This document shows, one piece after another, positions 1 through 4,896 of a DNA stretch of 5,215 nt. Under the pieces are notes generated by a model. That model was not told the origin of the DNA and ran no database searches. It was given only the letters and a program-made list of their open reading frames with translations. Both the position numbers and the translations under genes were made by a program. The stretch covers positions 1 through 5,215 of the forward strand of contig JBPCTQ010000334.1 of the NCBI GenBank assembly GCA_051011595.1, written 5' to 3'. Numbering within the stretch: position 1 is the stretch's first letter; each line of letters opens with the position of its first letter. This DNA comes from JAOUEE01 sp051011595 (GTDB lineage Bacteria; Actinomycetota; Acidimicrobiia; Acidimicrobiales; SHLQ01).

Positions 1-612
1 GTCGACGAAGGCGGGTGACCCCACCGAGTCGGGCATCGGCTCGAGCCAGCGGATCTGCAGCCACTTGTGCCGGAGCAGATCGCCACGCGGGTGATCGGCG
101 GGGTACGGCTTCGGCACTCGCTTGAGCTCGAGGCCCACGACCTCGGCCTGTTTGGTGGTCACCAAGTGCGACACCGCGTCGGCCAGCGCTGGACCGCTGC
201 CGTTGTCATCGATTGCCTCTCGCCAGCGCTCGAGCGCCCTCGGCGTCAGCATCACGCCGGTGGCCAGGCCGACGTCGTTGCTCGCCATGCGCACCCACAA
301 CGTGGGGGCCGTCTTCTTTTCGGGCCCTTCCCACCACTTGAACAACAGGTGATCCTTGTAGGGCGACTTGTCGGGTGAGAACCGCAGATCGTTGTTGATG
401 GGCGAGATCGACCCGTTGACCTTGGGCTGACCCTCGACCCCGGGCGACACGTCGTCTTGCAGGGCGCCGATCATGGCTGCGGCGAAGGCCTTGGCCGGCT
501 CGGCCAACAACTCGGTGTACTCGGCCTTGTGGGCGGCGAACCACTCCTTGTTGTGGTCGGGCAGCGCGGCCAACAGGGCCAGACCGTCGGCCGAGAATCC
601 GCTGAACGTCAT
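1..612 (-). CDS. DUF2461 (TIGR02453) family protein, 3' end cut by window edge
   Basis: The first 204 residues are present and the frame is open to the window edge, so the C-terminus is missing. The family is recognised from three blocks. The N-terminal GF...L..L..HNKEWF lies at residues 5-25. The core motif INNDLRFSPDKSPYK is at 72-86, where family members usually read R-D-x-R-F-S-x-D-K-x-P-Y-K. A late block with KRVPKPY and DHPRGDLLRHKWL is at 164-185. The family is widespread in bacteria but its biochemical role is unknown to me, and the protein looks soluble with no signal peptide or membrane segment. The ATG at 610-612 is chosen because GAGG (621-624) lies 8 bases upstream and because family members start just before the GF motif. 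The frame stays open further upstream with an in-frame TTG, which I consider less likely. It probably follows the 695-1201 gene in the same direction, 82 bases apart, with a strong inverted repeat between them. Confidence 0.88.
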   Translation of the reverse strand, partial: MTFSGFSADGLALLAALPDHNKEWFAAHKAEYTELLAEPAKAFAAAMIGALQDDVSPGVEGQPKVNGSISPINNDLRFSPDKSPYKDHLLFKWWEGPEKKTAPTLWVRMASNDVGLATGVMLTPRALERWREAIDDNGSGPALADAVSHLVTTKQAEVVGLELKRVPKPYPADHPRGDLLRHKWLQIRWLEPMPDSVGSPAFVD

Positions 613-620
613 GGCGCCAT

Positions 621-624
621 CCTC
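621..624 (-). promoter_or_regulatory. Shine-Dalgarno-like GAGG for the DUF2461 gene
   Basis: Read on the minus strand, GAGG lies 8 bases before the ATG at 610-612. It starts only 6 bases after the base of the inverted repeat at 631-684. Folding of that repeat could therefore affect access to this site, which is inference. Confidence 0.5.
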
Positions 625-630
625 GCGTCC

Positions 631-684
631 ACCGAACTGGCGGTACAACGCGTCACCTATGACGCGCCCAACCGCCAGAACGGT
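631..684. repeat. Nested inverted repeat (two-tier hairpin) between two minus-strand genes
   Basis: The outer arms are 631-644 (accgaactggcggt) and 671-684 (accgccagaacggt), which pair at 12 of 14 positions with one two-base mismatch. Inside them a perfect 7-base pair of arms lies at 649-655 (cgcgtca) and 660-666 (tgacgcg) around a 4-base loop, ccta. Two symmetric 4-base internal loops (645-648 and 667-670) separate the tiers. It fills most of the 82-base gap. It lies downstream of the stop codon of the basic-tail gene and just upstream of the start of the DUF2461 gene. No T-tract follows on either strand, so it is not a standard intrinsic terminator. An operator, an RNA-level regulatory or processing hairpin, or a dispersed palindromic element are all possible. 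Confidence 0.8.
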
Positions 685-694
685 CAGCGGCGGC

Positions 695-1201
695 TCAGCG
701 GCGGTTGTCCTTGGCGGCCTGCTGGCGTTTGTTGGCCGCCGACGTGGCGCCCTTGCGCTGGGGCGGGACGAGGGCCGTCTTCGACTTCCCCTTCTTGGTG
801 TTCGCCGGCCGCTTCTTCTTCGAGGGAGCCTTGGGCTGCGCCTTGCCCTTCGACCTGGCCTTGCGAGCAGCGGCCAGCCGCTCGTCCTTGATGGCATCGG
901 CGCTGCGCCGGGCAGCCCGACTCACATACCGAGCCACCCGCGACACGGCATCCTCGAGGATCTCGGCTTTGCGCACGGTCCGGGTGTTCGACGTGGTGGA
1001 GGCGTAGCGCTTCCCCGCGGTACGGACCGCGTTGGCGCCCTGGCGCCGGTGCAGATCGGAGTACTTGTTGCGAGCCCGGCGCACTCGGCCCAGAAGCGCG
1101 ACCAACTCGTCCTCGCTCAGCTTGTCGAGGCGACGGGGTTCGGTCGCCACCAGCATTTCCTGCTCCTTGCTGGTGAACAACGACAGCTCGCTGGGGGTCA
1201 C
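695..1201 (-). CDS. Small protein with helical N-terminal part and Lys/Arg-rich tail, function unknown
   Basis: The product has 168 residues and starts at GTG (1199-1201). An AGGAG 6 bases upstream makes this start convincing. Residues about 1-110 are rich in charged residues and Ala/Leu and should be largely helical. They include ATEPRRLDKLSEDEL at 19-33 and RRARNKYSDLHRRQ at 41-54. From residue 113 to the end, 21 of 56 residues are Lys or Arg and only one is acidic, with Ala, Pro and Ser between them. This resembles the disordered tails of actinobacterial HupB and histone H1-like proteins. I recall similar uncharacterised proteins in actinobacteria but know no gene name. Binding to DNA or RNA, for example nucleoid or ribosome, is inference from charge alone. 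There is no signal peptide or membrane segment. It is transcribed away from the dehydrogenase gene and probably ahead of the DUF2461 gene. Confidence 0.82.
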   Translation of the reverse strand: MTPSELSLFTSKEQEMLVATEPRRLDKLSEDELVALLGRVRRARNKYSDLHRRQGANAVRTAGKRYASTTSNTRTVRKAEILEDAVSRVARYVSRAARRSADAIKDERLAAARKARSKGKAQPKAPSKKKRPANTKKGKSKTALVPPQRKGATSAANKRQQAAKDNRR

Positions 1202-1207
1202 GAACGA

Positions 1208-1212
1208 CTCCT
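1208..1212 (-). promoter_or_regulatory. Ribosome binding site AGGAG deciding the GTG start of the basic-tail gene
   Basis: On the minus strand AGGAG lies 6 bases before GTG at 1199-1201. It is the best Shine-Dalgarno match in the window and settles a non-ATG start. Confidence 0.75.
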
Positions 1213-1231
1213 AAGGGTGGCGAATGGCGCC

Positions 1232-1237
1232 AAGGTA
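1232..1237 (-). promoter_or_regulatory. Possible -10 element (TACCTT) for the basic-tail gene
   Basis: The minus-strand reading TACCTT fits the TANNNT pattern. A transcript starting about 7 bases downstream would carry a leader of roughly 25 bases holding the AGGAG site. I see no good -35 box. It is the mirror partner of the plus-strand hexamer at 1267-1272 in this 78-base divergent region. Confidence 0.3.
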
Positions 1238-1266
1238 GCCGACTACTCCGGGCTGACCGAGGCCGC

Positions 1267-1272
1267 TAGCGT
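1267..1272 (+). promoter_or_regulatory. -10 element (TAGCGT) placed for a leaderless transcript of the dehydrogenase gene
   Basis: TAGCGT ends 7 bases before the ATG at 1280, so transcription would begin at or next to the start codon. No Shine-Dalgarno sequence is visible at normal spacing. The same arrangement precedes the other three plus-strand genes. No clear -35 box is visible. Confidence 0.5.
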
Positions 1273-1279
1273 CGCACCC

Positions 1280-2701
1280 ATGCGTCGACTGGTTTCTGCG
1301 GTGGTGACGCTGGCCCTGGCTGCCGGCCTCGTGGTGTTGGCTGATTCGCCGGCGATGGCCGCACCACCACGCGTCGACGTCGACGTGGTGGTCGATGGGT
1401 TGTCCATACCGTGGGACCTCGGCTTCACCCCCGACGGGGTCATGGTGTTCACCGAACGATCCGGTCGATTGGGAATCCGGCTGCCCAACGGGACAACACG
1501 CACGCTCGAGGCCGACCTCAGCGACCTGCTGGTGGCCGGCGAGTCGGGTCTGATGGGGCTGGTCGTCGACCCCCGATTCGCCAAGAACCGCCGCATCTAC
1601 ACGTGCCAGGCCCACACCGGACCCGAGGTCCAGGTCATCGCCTGGCGCATCAACCCGGGCTACACCCGGGCCCGACGGGTGATCGACCCGGTCGTCGACG
1701 ACATCCCCCTGGTCACCGGGCGCCACGGGGGGTGCCGCCTCCGGTTCTTCCGGGGCGCACTCATGATCGCCACCGGCGACGCGGCCCAGGGCACCAATCC
1801 CCAGAACCTGGCATCGCTGGGCGGCAAGGTGCTCCGCGTCCACCGGCACAAGGGCATCGGGCTGCCCGACAATCCCTTCGCCGGCTCGGCCAATGCCGAT
1901 ACCCGGCGCATCTACACCTACGGCCATCGCAACCTCCAGGGTCTGGACGTCCGCCCGGCCCGGGGAGAGGTGTGGACCGTCGAGCACGGCCCCAATCGAG
2001 ACGACGAGATCAACCGGATCCGAGCGGGCGGCAACTACGGCTGGGATCCCGTGCCCGGGTACAACGAGTCGGTCCCCATGACCGACCTGGGTCGTTATCC
2101 CAACGCGGTTCCGGCCGTGTGGTCCTCGGGTGCACCCACCCTGGCCACGTCGGGAGGGGTGTTCGTCCGGGGACCCGAATGGGGCATCTGGAACGGCGCC
2201 TTCGCCGTGGCCAGCCTCAAGAACCAGTCGCTCCGGATGTTCCGTCTGAATCGAGGCGGGGCGGTGGTCAGCGTCGACATCGCGCTGGCCGGTCAGTACG
2301 GGCGGCTTCGAACCCCGATGATGGGGCCCGACGGGGCGCTCTATGTCACCACCGCAAACGGGGTCAACGATCGCATCCTGCGCCTGCGGCCGGGGGGCCC
2401 GCCGATCGGCCACGTCGATCGGGCCGTTGGCCGCAACGGCGCCATCACCGTCGCCGGCTGGGCCATCGACCCCAATACGCGCGGTCCGATCAACGTGCAC
2501 ATCTACGTCGACGGCGAACTGAAGAAGGCCGTGCGGGCCGATGATCCCCGGGGCGACGTTGCTGCCGCTCACCCCGGTTTCGGCCCTCGCCACGGGTTCC
2601 AGACTCAGGTCCGGGCCACGCCCGGATCGCATCAGGTCTGTGTCCATGGCATCAACGTGGGTCGGGGTGGAAACCGTCTGCTGGGCTGTCGCCGAACCTG
2701 A
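1280..2701 (+). CDS. Exported PQQ-dependent glucose/sorbosone dehydrogenase-like protein with C-terminal accessory module
   Basis: The product has 473 residues. Residues 1-27 are a signal peptide: MRRL, a hydrophobic stretch, then SPAMA before APP. Residues about 35-372 match the six-bladed propeller of the GSDH family (soluble aldose dehydrogenases such as YliI/Asd), which oxidise sugars with PQQ. The blocks are PWDLGFTPDG (44-53), FTERSGRL (57-64), GESGLMGLVVDPRF (87-100) and RHGG (148-151), whose His149 is the likely catalytic base. Further blocks are NLASLGGKVLRV (176-187), GHRNLQGL (215-222), EHGPNRDDEIN (235-245) and NYGW (252-255). Residues about 376-473 form a separate module with GWAIDPNTRGPINVHIYVDG (393-412), HPGFGPRHGF (431-440) and a Cys pair at 454 and 470. 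I have seen this module repeated in actinobacterial secreted proteins. The ATG at 1280 is chosen because it opens the signal peptide. The frame is open far upstream, but that part overlaps the opposite-strand gene. The substrate is unknown, and no PQQ synthesis gene is in view. Confidence 0.9.
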   Translation: MRRLVSAVVTLALAAGLVVLADSPAMAAPPRVDVDVVVDGLSIPWDLGFTPDGVMVFTERSGRLGIRLPNGTTRTLEADLSDLLVAGESGLMGLVVDPRFAKNRRIYTCQAHTGPEVQVIAWRINPGYTRARRVIDPVVDDIPLVTGRHGGCRLRFFRGALMIATGDAAQGTNPQNLASLGGKVLRVHRHKGIGLPDNPFAGSANADTRRIYTYGHRNLQGLDVRPARGEVWTVEHGPNRDDEINRIRAGGNYGWDPVPGYNESVPMTDLGRYPNAVPAVWSSGAPTLATSGGVFVRGPEWGIWNGAFAVASLKNQSLRMFRLNRGGAVVSVDIALAGQYGRLRTPMMGPDGALYVTTANGVNDRILRLRPGGPPIGHVDRAVGRNGAITVAGWAIDPNTRGPINVHIYVDGELKKAVRADDPRGDVAAAHPGFGPRHGFQTQVRATPGSHQVCVHGINVGRGGNRLLGCRRT

Positions 2702-2732
2702 CCGGCGGGGCGCGACCGGGCAACTCGGCCAC

Positions 2733-2738
2733 TAGGGT
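2733..2738 (+). promoter_or_regulatory. -10 element (TAGGGT) placed for a leaderless transcript of the OmpA-like gene
   Basis: TAGGGT ends 8 bases before GTG at 2747, with no Shine-Dalgarno sequence in the 45-base gap. It sits between short inverted arms GGCCA (2727-2731) and TGGCC (2740-2744), which may or may not matter. Confidence 0.45.
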
Positions 2739-2746
2739 CTGGCCTC

Positions 2747-3559
2747 GTGACGGCACTCGACGGGGCCATCGGTCCGCATTCAGCCACCATCCTCGCCACC
2801 AGCCCCCTCGCGGGGCGCAAGCCACTGAGCAGCGGGGGCCGGTCCGGCGGATCGATCTACGGATCACCAGGCGGCAGCGGTCCGCTCCTCCGGGCCGGGC
2901 TGCTGGTGCTGGCGGTCATCGTCGTGTTGGTGCTGGTGGCCCGCAACTGCACCGGATCCGACGGGTCCGAAAGCGCCGACTTCGAAGAATCGGTCACCGC
3001 CGGGGTGGCCTCCATCGACCCCGACATCGTGGTCACCTTCACCGGCGACAAAGACGTCACCCTCAGCGGCGAAGTCGCCGACGAGAACACCTCACTCACC
3101 GCCGAATCCCAGGCCGTCCTGGCCGGCGCCGAGAACGTCACCAACAACATCACCGTCGCCATCAGCGGCAACTTCACATCGACCGACCCGGCCTCGGCGG
3201 CTGCCCTGCAGCGGGCCATCGACGACATCGTGACCTCCGCCCCGATCACGTTCGAGACGGGCAGCACCGAGATCGCCGAGGAGTCAACCGCCACCCTCGA
3301 CCAGGTGGCGGGCGCCATCATCAACACGTCCAGCGGGGTGGTCGGCATCATCGGCCACACCGACAGCCAGGGGGATCCCGAGCGCAATCTCGAGATCAGT
3401 CGCGACCGGGCCAATGCCGTTCGGGTCTATCTCATCGATGCCGGTGTCGATCCCCTGCGGGTCAACAGCGACGGCCGAGGCGACACCGAACCGGTGGCCG
3501 ACAACGAGACCGAAGAGGGACGCGCCGCCAACCGGCGTATCGAATTCCTGGTGCAGTAG
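2747..3559 (+). CDS. Membrane-anchored BON plus OmpA-like peptidoglycan-binding protein (ArfA/OmpATb-like)
   Basis: The product has 270 residues and starts at GTG. Residues 1-46 are a Gly/Ser-rich cytoplasmic segment with scattered Arg and Lys. A single membrane helix lies at about 47-65 (LLRAGLLVLAVIVVLVLVA). Residues about 75-140 look like a BON domain, with DIVVTFTGDKDVTLSGEV at 93-110. Residues about 163-270 are an OmpA C-terminal domain. Its peptidoglycan signature starts HTDSQGD at 204 and continues N214, S218, R221-A222. Asp206 and Arg221 would hold the diaminopimelate of the cell wall. It ends with the usual GRAANRRIEFLV. The order helix, BON, OmpA matches Mycobacterium tuberculosis ArfA (OmpATb, Rv0899), though this protein is shorter. 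It probably tethers the membrane to the wall. Cys68 follows the helix, but RNC is not a lipobox. No ArfB or ArfC partner is visible. No internal Met could replace the GTG start. Confidence 0.88.
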   Translation: MTALDGAIGPHSATILATSPLAGRKPLSSGGRSGGSIYGSPGGSGPLLRAGLLVLAVIVVLVLVARNCTGSDGSESADFEESVTAGVASIDPDIVVTFTGDKDVTLSGEVADENTSLTAESQAVLAGAENVTNNITVAISGNFTSTDPASAAALQRAIDDIVTSAPITFETGSTEIAEESTATLDQVAGAIINTSSGVVGIIGHTDSQGDPERNLEISRDRANAVRVYLIDAGVDPLRVNSDGRGDTEPVADNETEEGRAANRRIEFLVQ

Positions 3560-3606
3560 GCCGTTCTCGCCGAGCCGAGTTTTCGCGATTCGCCAGACCG
3601 AACCGG

Positions 3607-3612
3607 TACCGT
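3607..3612 (+). promoter_or_regulatory. -10 element (TACCGT) placed for a leaderless transcript of mshC
   Basis: TACCGT ends 7 bases before GTG at 3620. It overlaps the alternative GTG at 3611, so if this promoter is real translation begins at 3620. No Shine-Dalgarno sequence precedes either GTG or the in-frame ATG at 3653. Confidence 0.45.
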
Positions 3613-3619
3613 GTCGGCC

Positions 3620-4843
3620 GTGGCTGCAGCCCGCGATACCGAGCCGCCGTCGATGCGACTCTACGACACGGCCCGTCGCGCAGTGGTGCCGTTCGAGCCC
3701 GATCATCTGGTGCGCATGTACATCTGCGGCATCACACCCTACGACTCGACCCACCTCGGACACGCCGCCACCTACCTGGCCTATGACCTGTTGGTCAGAC
3801 GGCTCGAGGACCGCGGTCACGAAGTGCGCATGGTGCGCAACATCACCGACGTCGACGACTCGATCCTGCCCAAGGCCCGCGAGCTGGGTGTCGACTACTT
3901 GGAGCTGGCGGCCGCCGAGATTGCCCGGTTCCACGGTGACATGGCTGCCCTCGATGCTCAGCCTCCCGCGGCCGAACCGCGCGCCACCGAGTCGATCGAC
4001 GCCATGGTCGAGCTCCTGTCCACCCTTCAGGAGCGGGGCCACACCTACACCGTCGACGGCACCACCTACTTCGACGTGACCACGTTCGAGCGATTCGGTC
4101 AGCTCAGTCAGTACTCGACCGAGGAGATGATCGAGTTGGCCAAGGAGCGGGGAGGAACCCCCGACGATCCCCGCCAACGGCATCCCCTCGACTTCGTTCT
4201 CTGGCAGCCGTCGGCCGCCGACGAACCGTCGTGGGCCTCGCCGGTCGGGCCCGGCCGGCCCGGTTGGCACCTCGAATGTTCGGCTATGTCACACACAGCC
4301 CTGGGACCGACCATCGATCTGCACGGCGGCGGATCCGACCTGATCTTCCCCCACCACGAATGTGAGATCGCCCAGAGCGAATCGACGCACGGGACACCGT
4401 TCGTGCAGCACTGGATGCACACCGGCCTGGTGGCCTACGAAGGCACCAAGATGTCGAAGTCGCTGGGCAACCTGGTGTTCGTGAGTGATCTCGTGAAGCG
4501 GGCCGATCCCCGGGCCGTTCGGGTGGCGCTGCTGGCTCACCACTACCGGCACGACTGGGAGTGGTTCGACCACGAGCTCGACGACGCCCAGCAGTTGCTG
4601 GACCGCTTGGTGCAGGCATCGACGGCCGGAACGGGCCCCGACCCCGAAGCCACCCTCACCGGTGTACGAACCGCGCTCGACGACGACCTCGATGGCCCCC
4701 AGGCTCTGCAACTTCTGACCGAACTGGCCAGCGCCGTTCTGGCCGAGGATGCACCGCCCAACCCAGCCAGTGGACCGGGGCTCGTGGCCGCGGCCCGACT
4801 GGTCGGGCTCGATCTGACCCGCCCGATCGATCAGCCGAGCTGA
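3620..4843 (+). CDS. mshC: Cysteine:1D-myo-inosityl 2-amino-2-deoxy-alpha-D-glucopyranoside ligase (mycothiol biosynthesis)
   Basis: MshC activates cysteine with ATP as cysteinyl-AMP and joins it to GlcN-Ins, the penultimate stage of mycothiol synthesis in the cytoplasm. Numbered from GTG 3620, the 407-residue product has CGITPYD at 36-42, the HIGH-type motif THLGH at 44-48 followed by AATY, NITDVDD at 74-80, GPGRPGWHLEC at 210-220, HGGGSDLIFPHHE at 235-247 and KMSKS at 277-281. CGITPYD with THLGHAATY is the MshC form, whereas CysS reads CGPTVYD with HxGHARS. GNLVFVS and LLAHHYRHDWEW near 283-315 also match MshC. The length fits MshC (about 410) and lacks the longer anticodon-binding end of CysS. 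Zinc ligands by homology are Cys36, Cys220 and His245. Unusually, HHECEIAQSE (245-254) keeps a CysS-like Glu at 249. GTG 3611 and ATG 3653 are alternative starts. The next gene, 53 bases on, is cysS. Confidence 0.88.
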   Translation: MAAARDTEPPSMRLYDTARRAVVPFEPDHLVRMYICGITPYDSTHLGHAATYLAYDLLVRRLEDRGHEVRMVRNITDVDDSILPKARELGVDYLELAAAEIARFHGDMAALDAQPPAAEPRATESIDAMVELLSTLQERGHTYTVDGTTYFDVTTFERFGQLSQYSTEEMIELAKERGGTPDDPRQRHPLDFVLWQPSAADEPSWASPVGPGRPGWHLECSAMSHTALGPTIDLHGGGSDLIFPHHECEIAQSESTHGTPFVQHWMHTGLVAYEGTKMSKSLGNLVFVSDLVKRADPRAVRVALLAHHYRHDWEWFDHELDDAQQLLDRLVQASTAGTGPDPEATLTGVRTALDDDLDGPQALQLLTELASAVLAEDAPPNPASGPGLVAAARLVGLDLTRPIDQPS

Positions 4844-4863
4844 CCTCCGCACAAAAGAACCCC

Positions 4864-4880
4864 GGAGCTCCCTGATCAGG
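4864..4880. repeat. Two adjoining palindromes in the mshC-cysS gap
   Basis: GGAGCTCC (4864-4871) and CCTGATCAGG (4871-4880) are perfect 8- and 10-base palindromes sharing one base. The second ends 4 bases before the -10 hexamer of cysS, so it lies where an operator could act. Short arms GAACC (4857-4861) and GGTTC (4879-4883) also frame the pair. There is no T-tract, so a terminator is unlikely. Confidence 0.45.
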
Positions 4881-4884
4881 TTCG

Positions 4885-4890
4885 TATCCT
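4885..4890 (+). promoter_or_regulatory. -10 element (TATCCT) placed for a leaderless transcript of cysS
   Basis: TATCCT ends 6 bases before ATG at 4897. The GGGG directly before the ATG is too close to act as a Shine-Dalgarno sequence. This is the closest of the four plus-strand hexamers to the TATAAT consensus. Confidence 0.5.
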
Positions 4891-4896
4891 CTGGGG

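Noticed and set aside
613..663. N-terminal extension of the DUF2461 gene to an in-frame TTG
   Set aside because: The frame is open, but family members begin just before the GF motif and a Shine-Dalgarno sequence supports the ATG at 610-612. The extension would run into the inverted repeat.
473..1279. Open plus-strand frame extending the dehydrogenase gene 269 codons upstream
   Set aside because: It overlaps a well-supported opposite-strand gene with its own ribosome binding site and would bury the obvious signal peptide. It is open only because of high GC content.
1373..1384. 12-base palindrome GTCGACGTCGAC
   Set aside because: It lies inside coding sequence and follows from the repeated Val-Asp residues after the signal peptide.
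1211..2647. 478-codon open frame antisense to the dehydrogenase gene
   Set aside because: Low-complexity Asp/Gly/Val/His-rich translation with no recognisable motif, lying opposite a clear family match. A typical GC-rich shadow frame.
2727..2744. Inverted arms GGCCA/TGGCC around the -10 hexamer of the OmpA-like gene
   Set aside because: Five-base arms of G and C are expected by chance in DNA of this composition, so I did not list it as an operator.
3566..3583. Possible terminator after the OmpA-like gene (CTCG/CGAG followed by TTTT)
   Set aside because: The stem is only 4 bases with a 6-base loop and the T run is 4 long, too weak to call.
3284..4270. 328-codon open frame antisense to the OmpA-like gene and mshC
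   Set aside because: It spans two real genes and the gap between them on the other strand and shows no family motif.
4876..4892. tRNA T-arm lookalike (GGTTCGTATCC) near the cysS start
   Set aside because: Only three of five stem pairs form, the conserved A after TTCG is replaced by T, and no matching acceptor, D or anticodon arms exist upstream.
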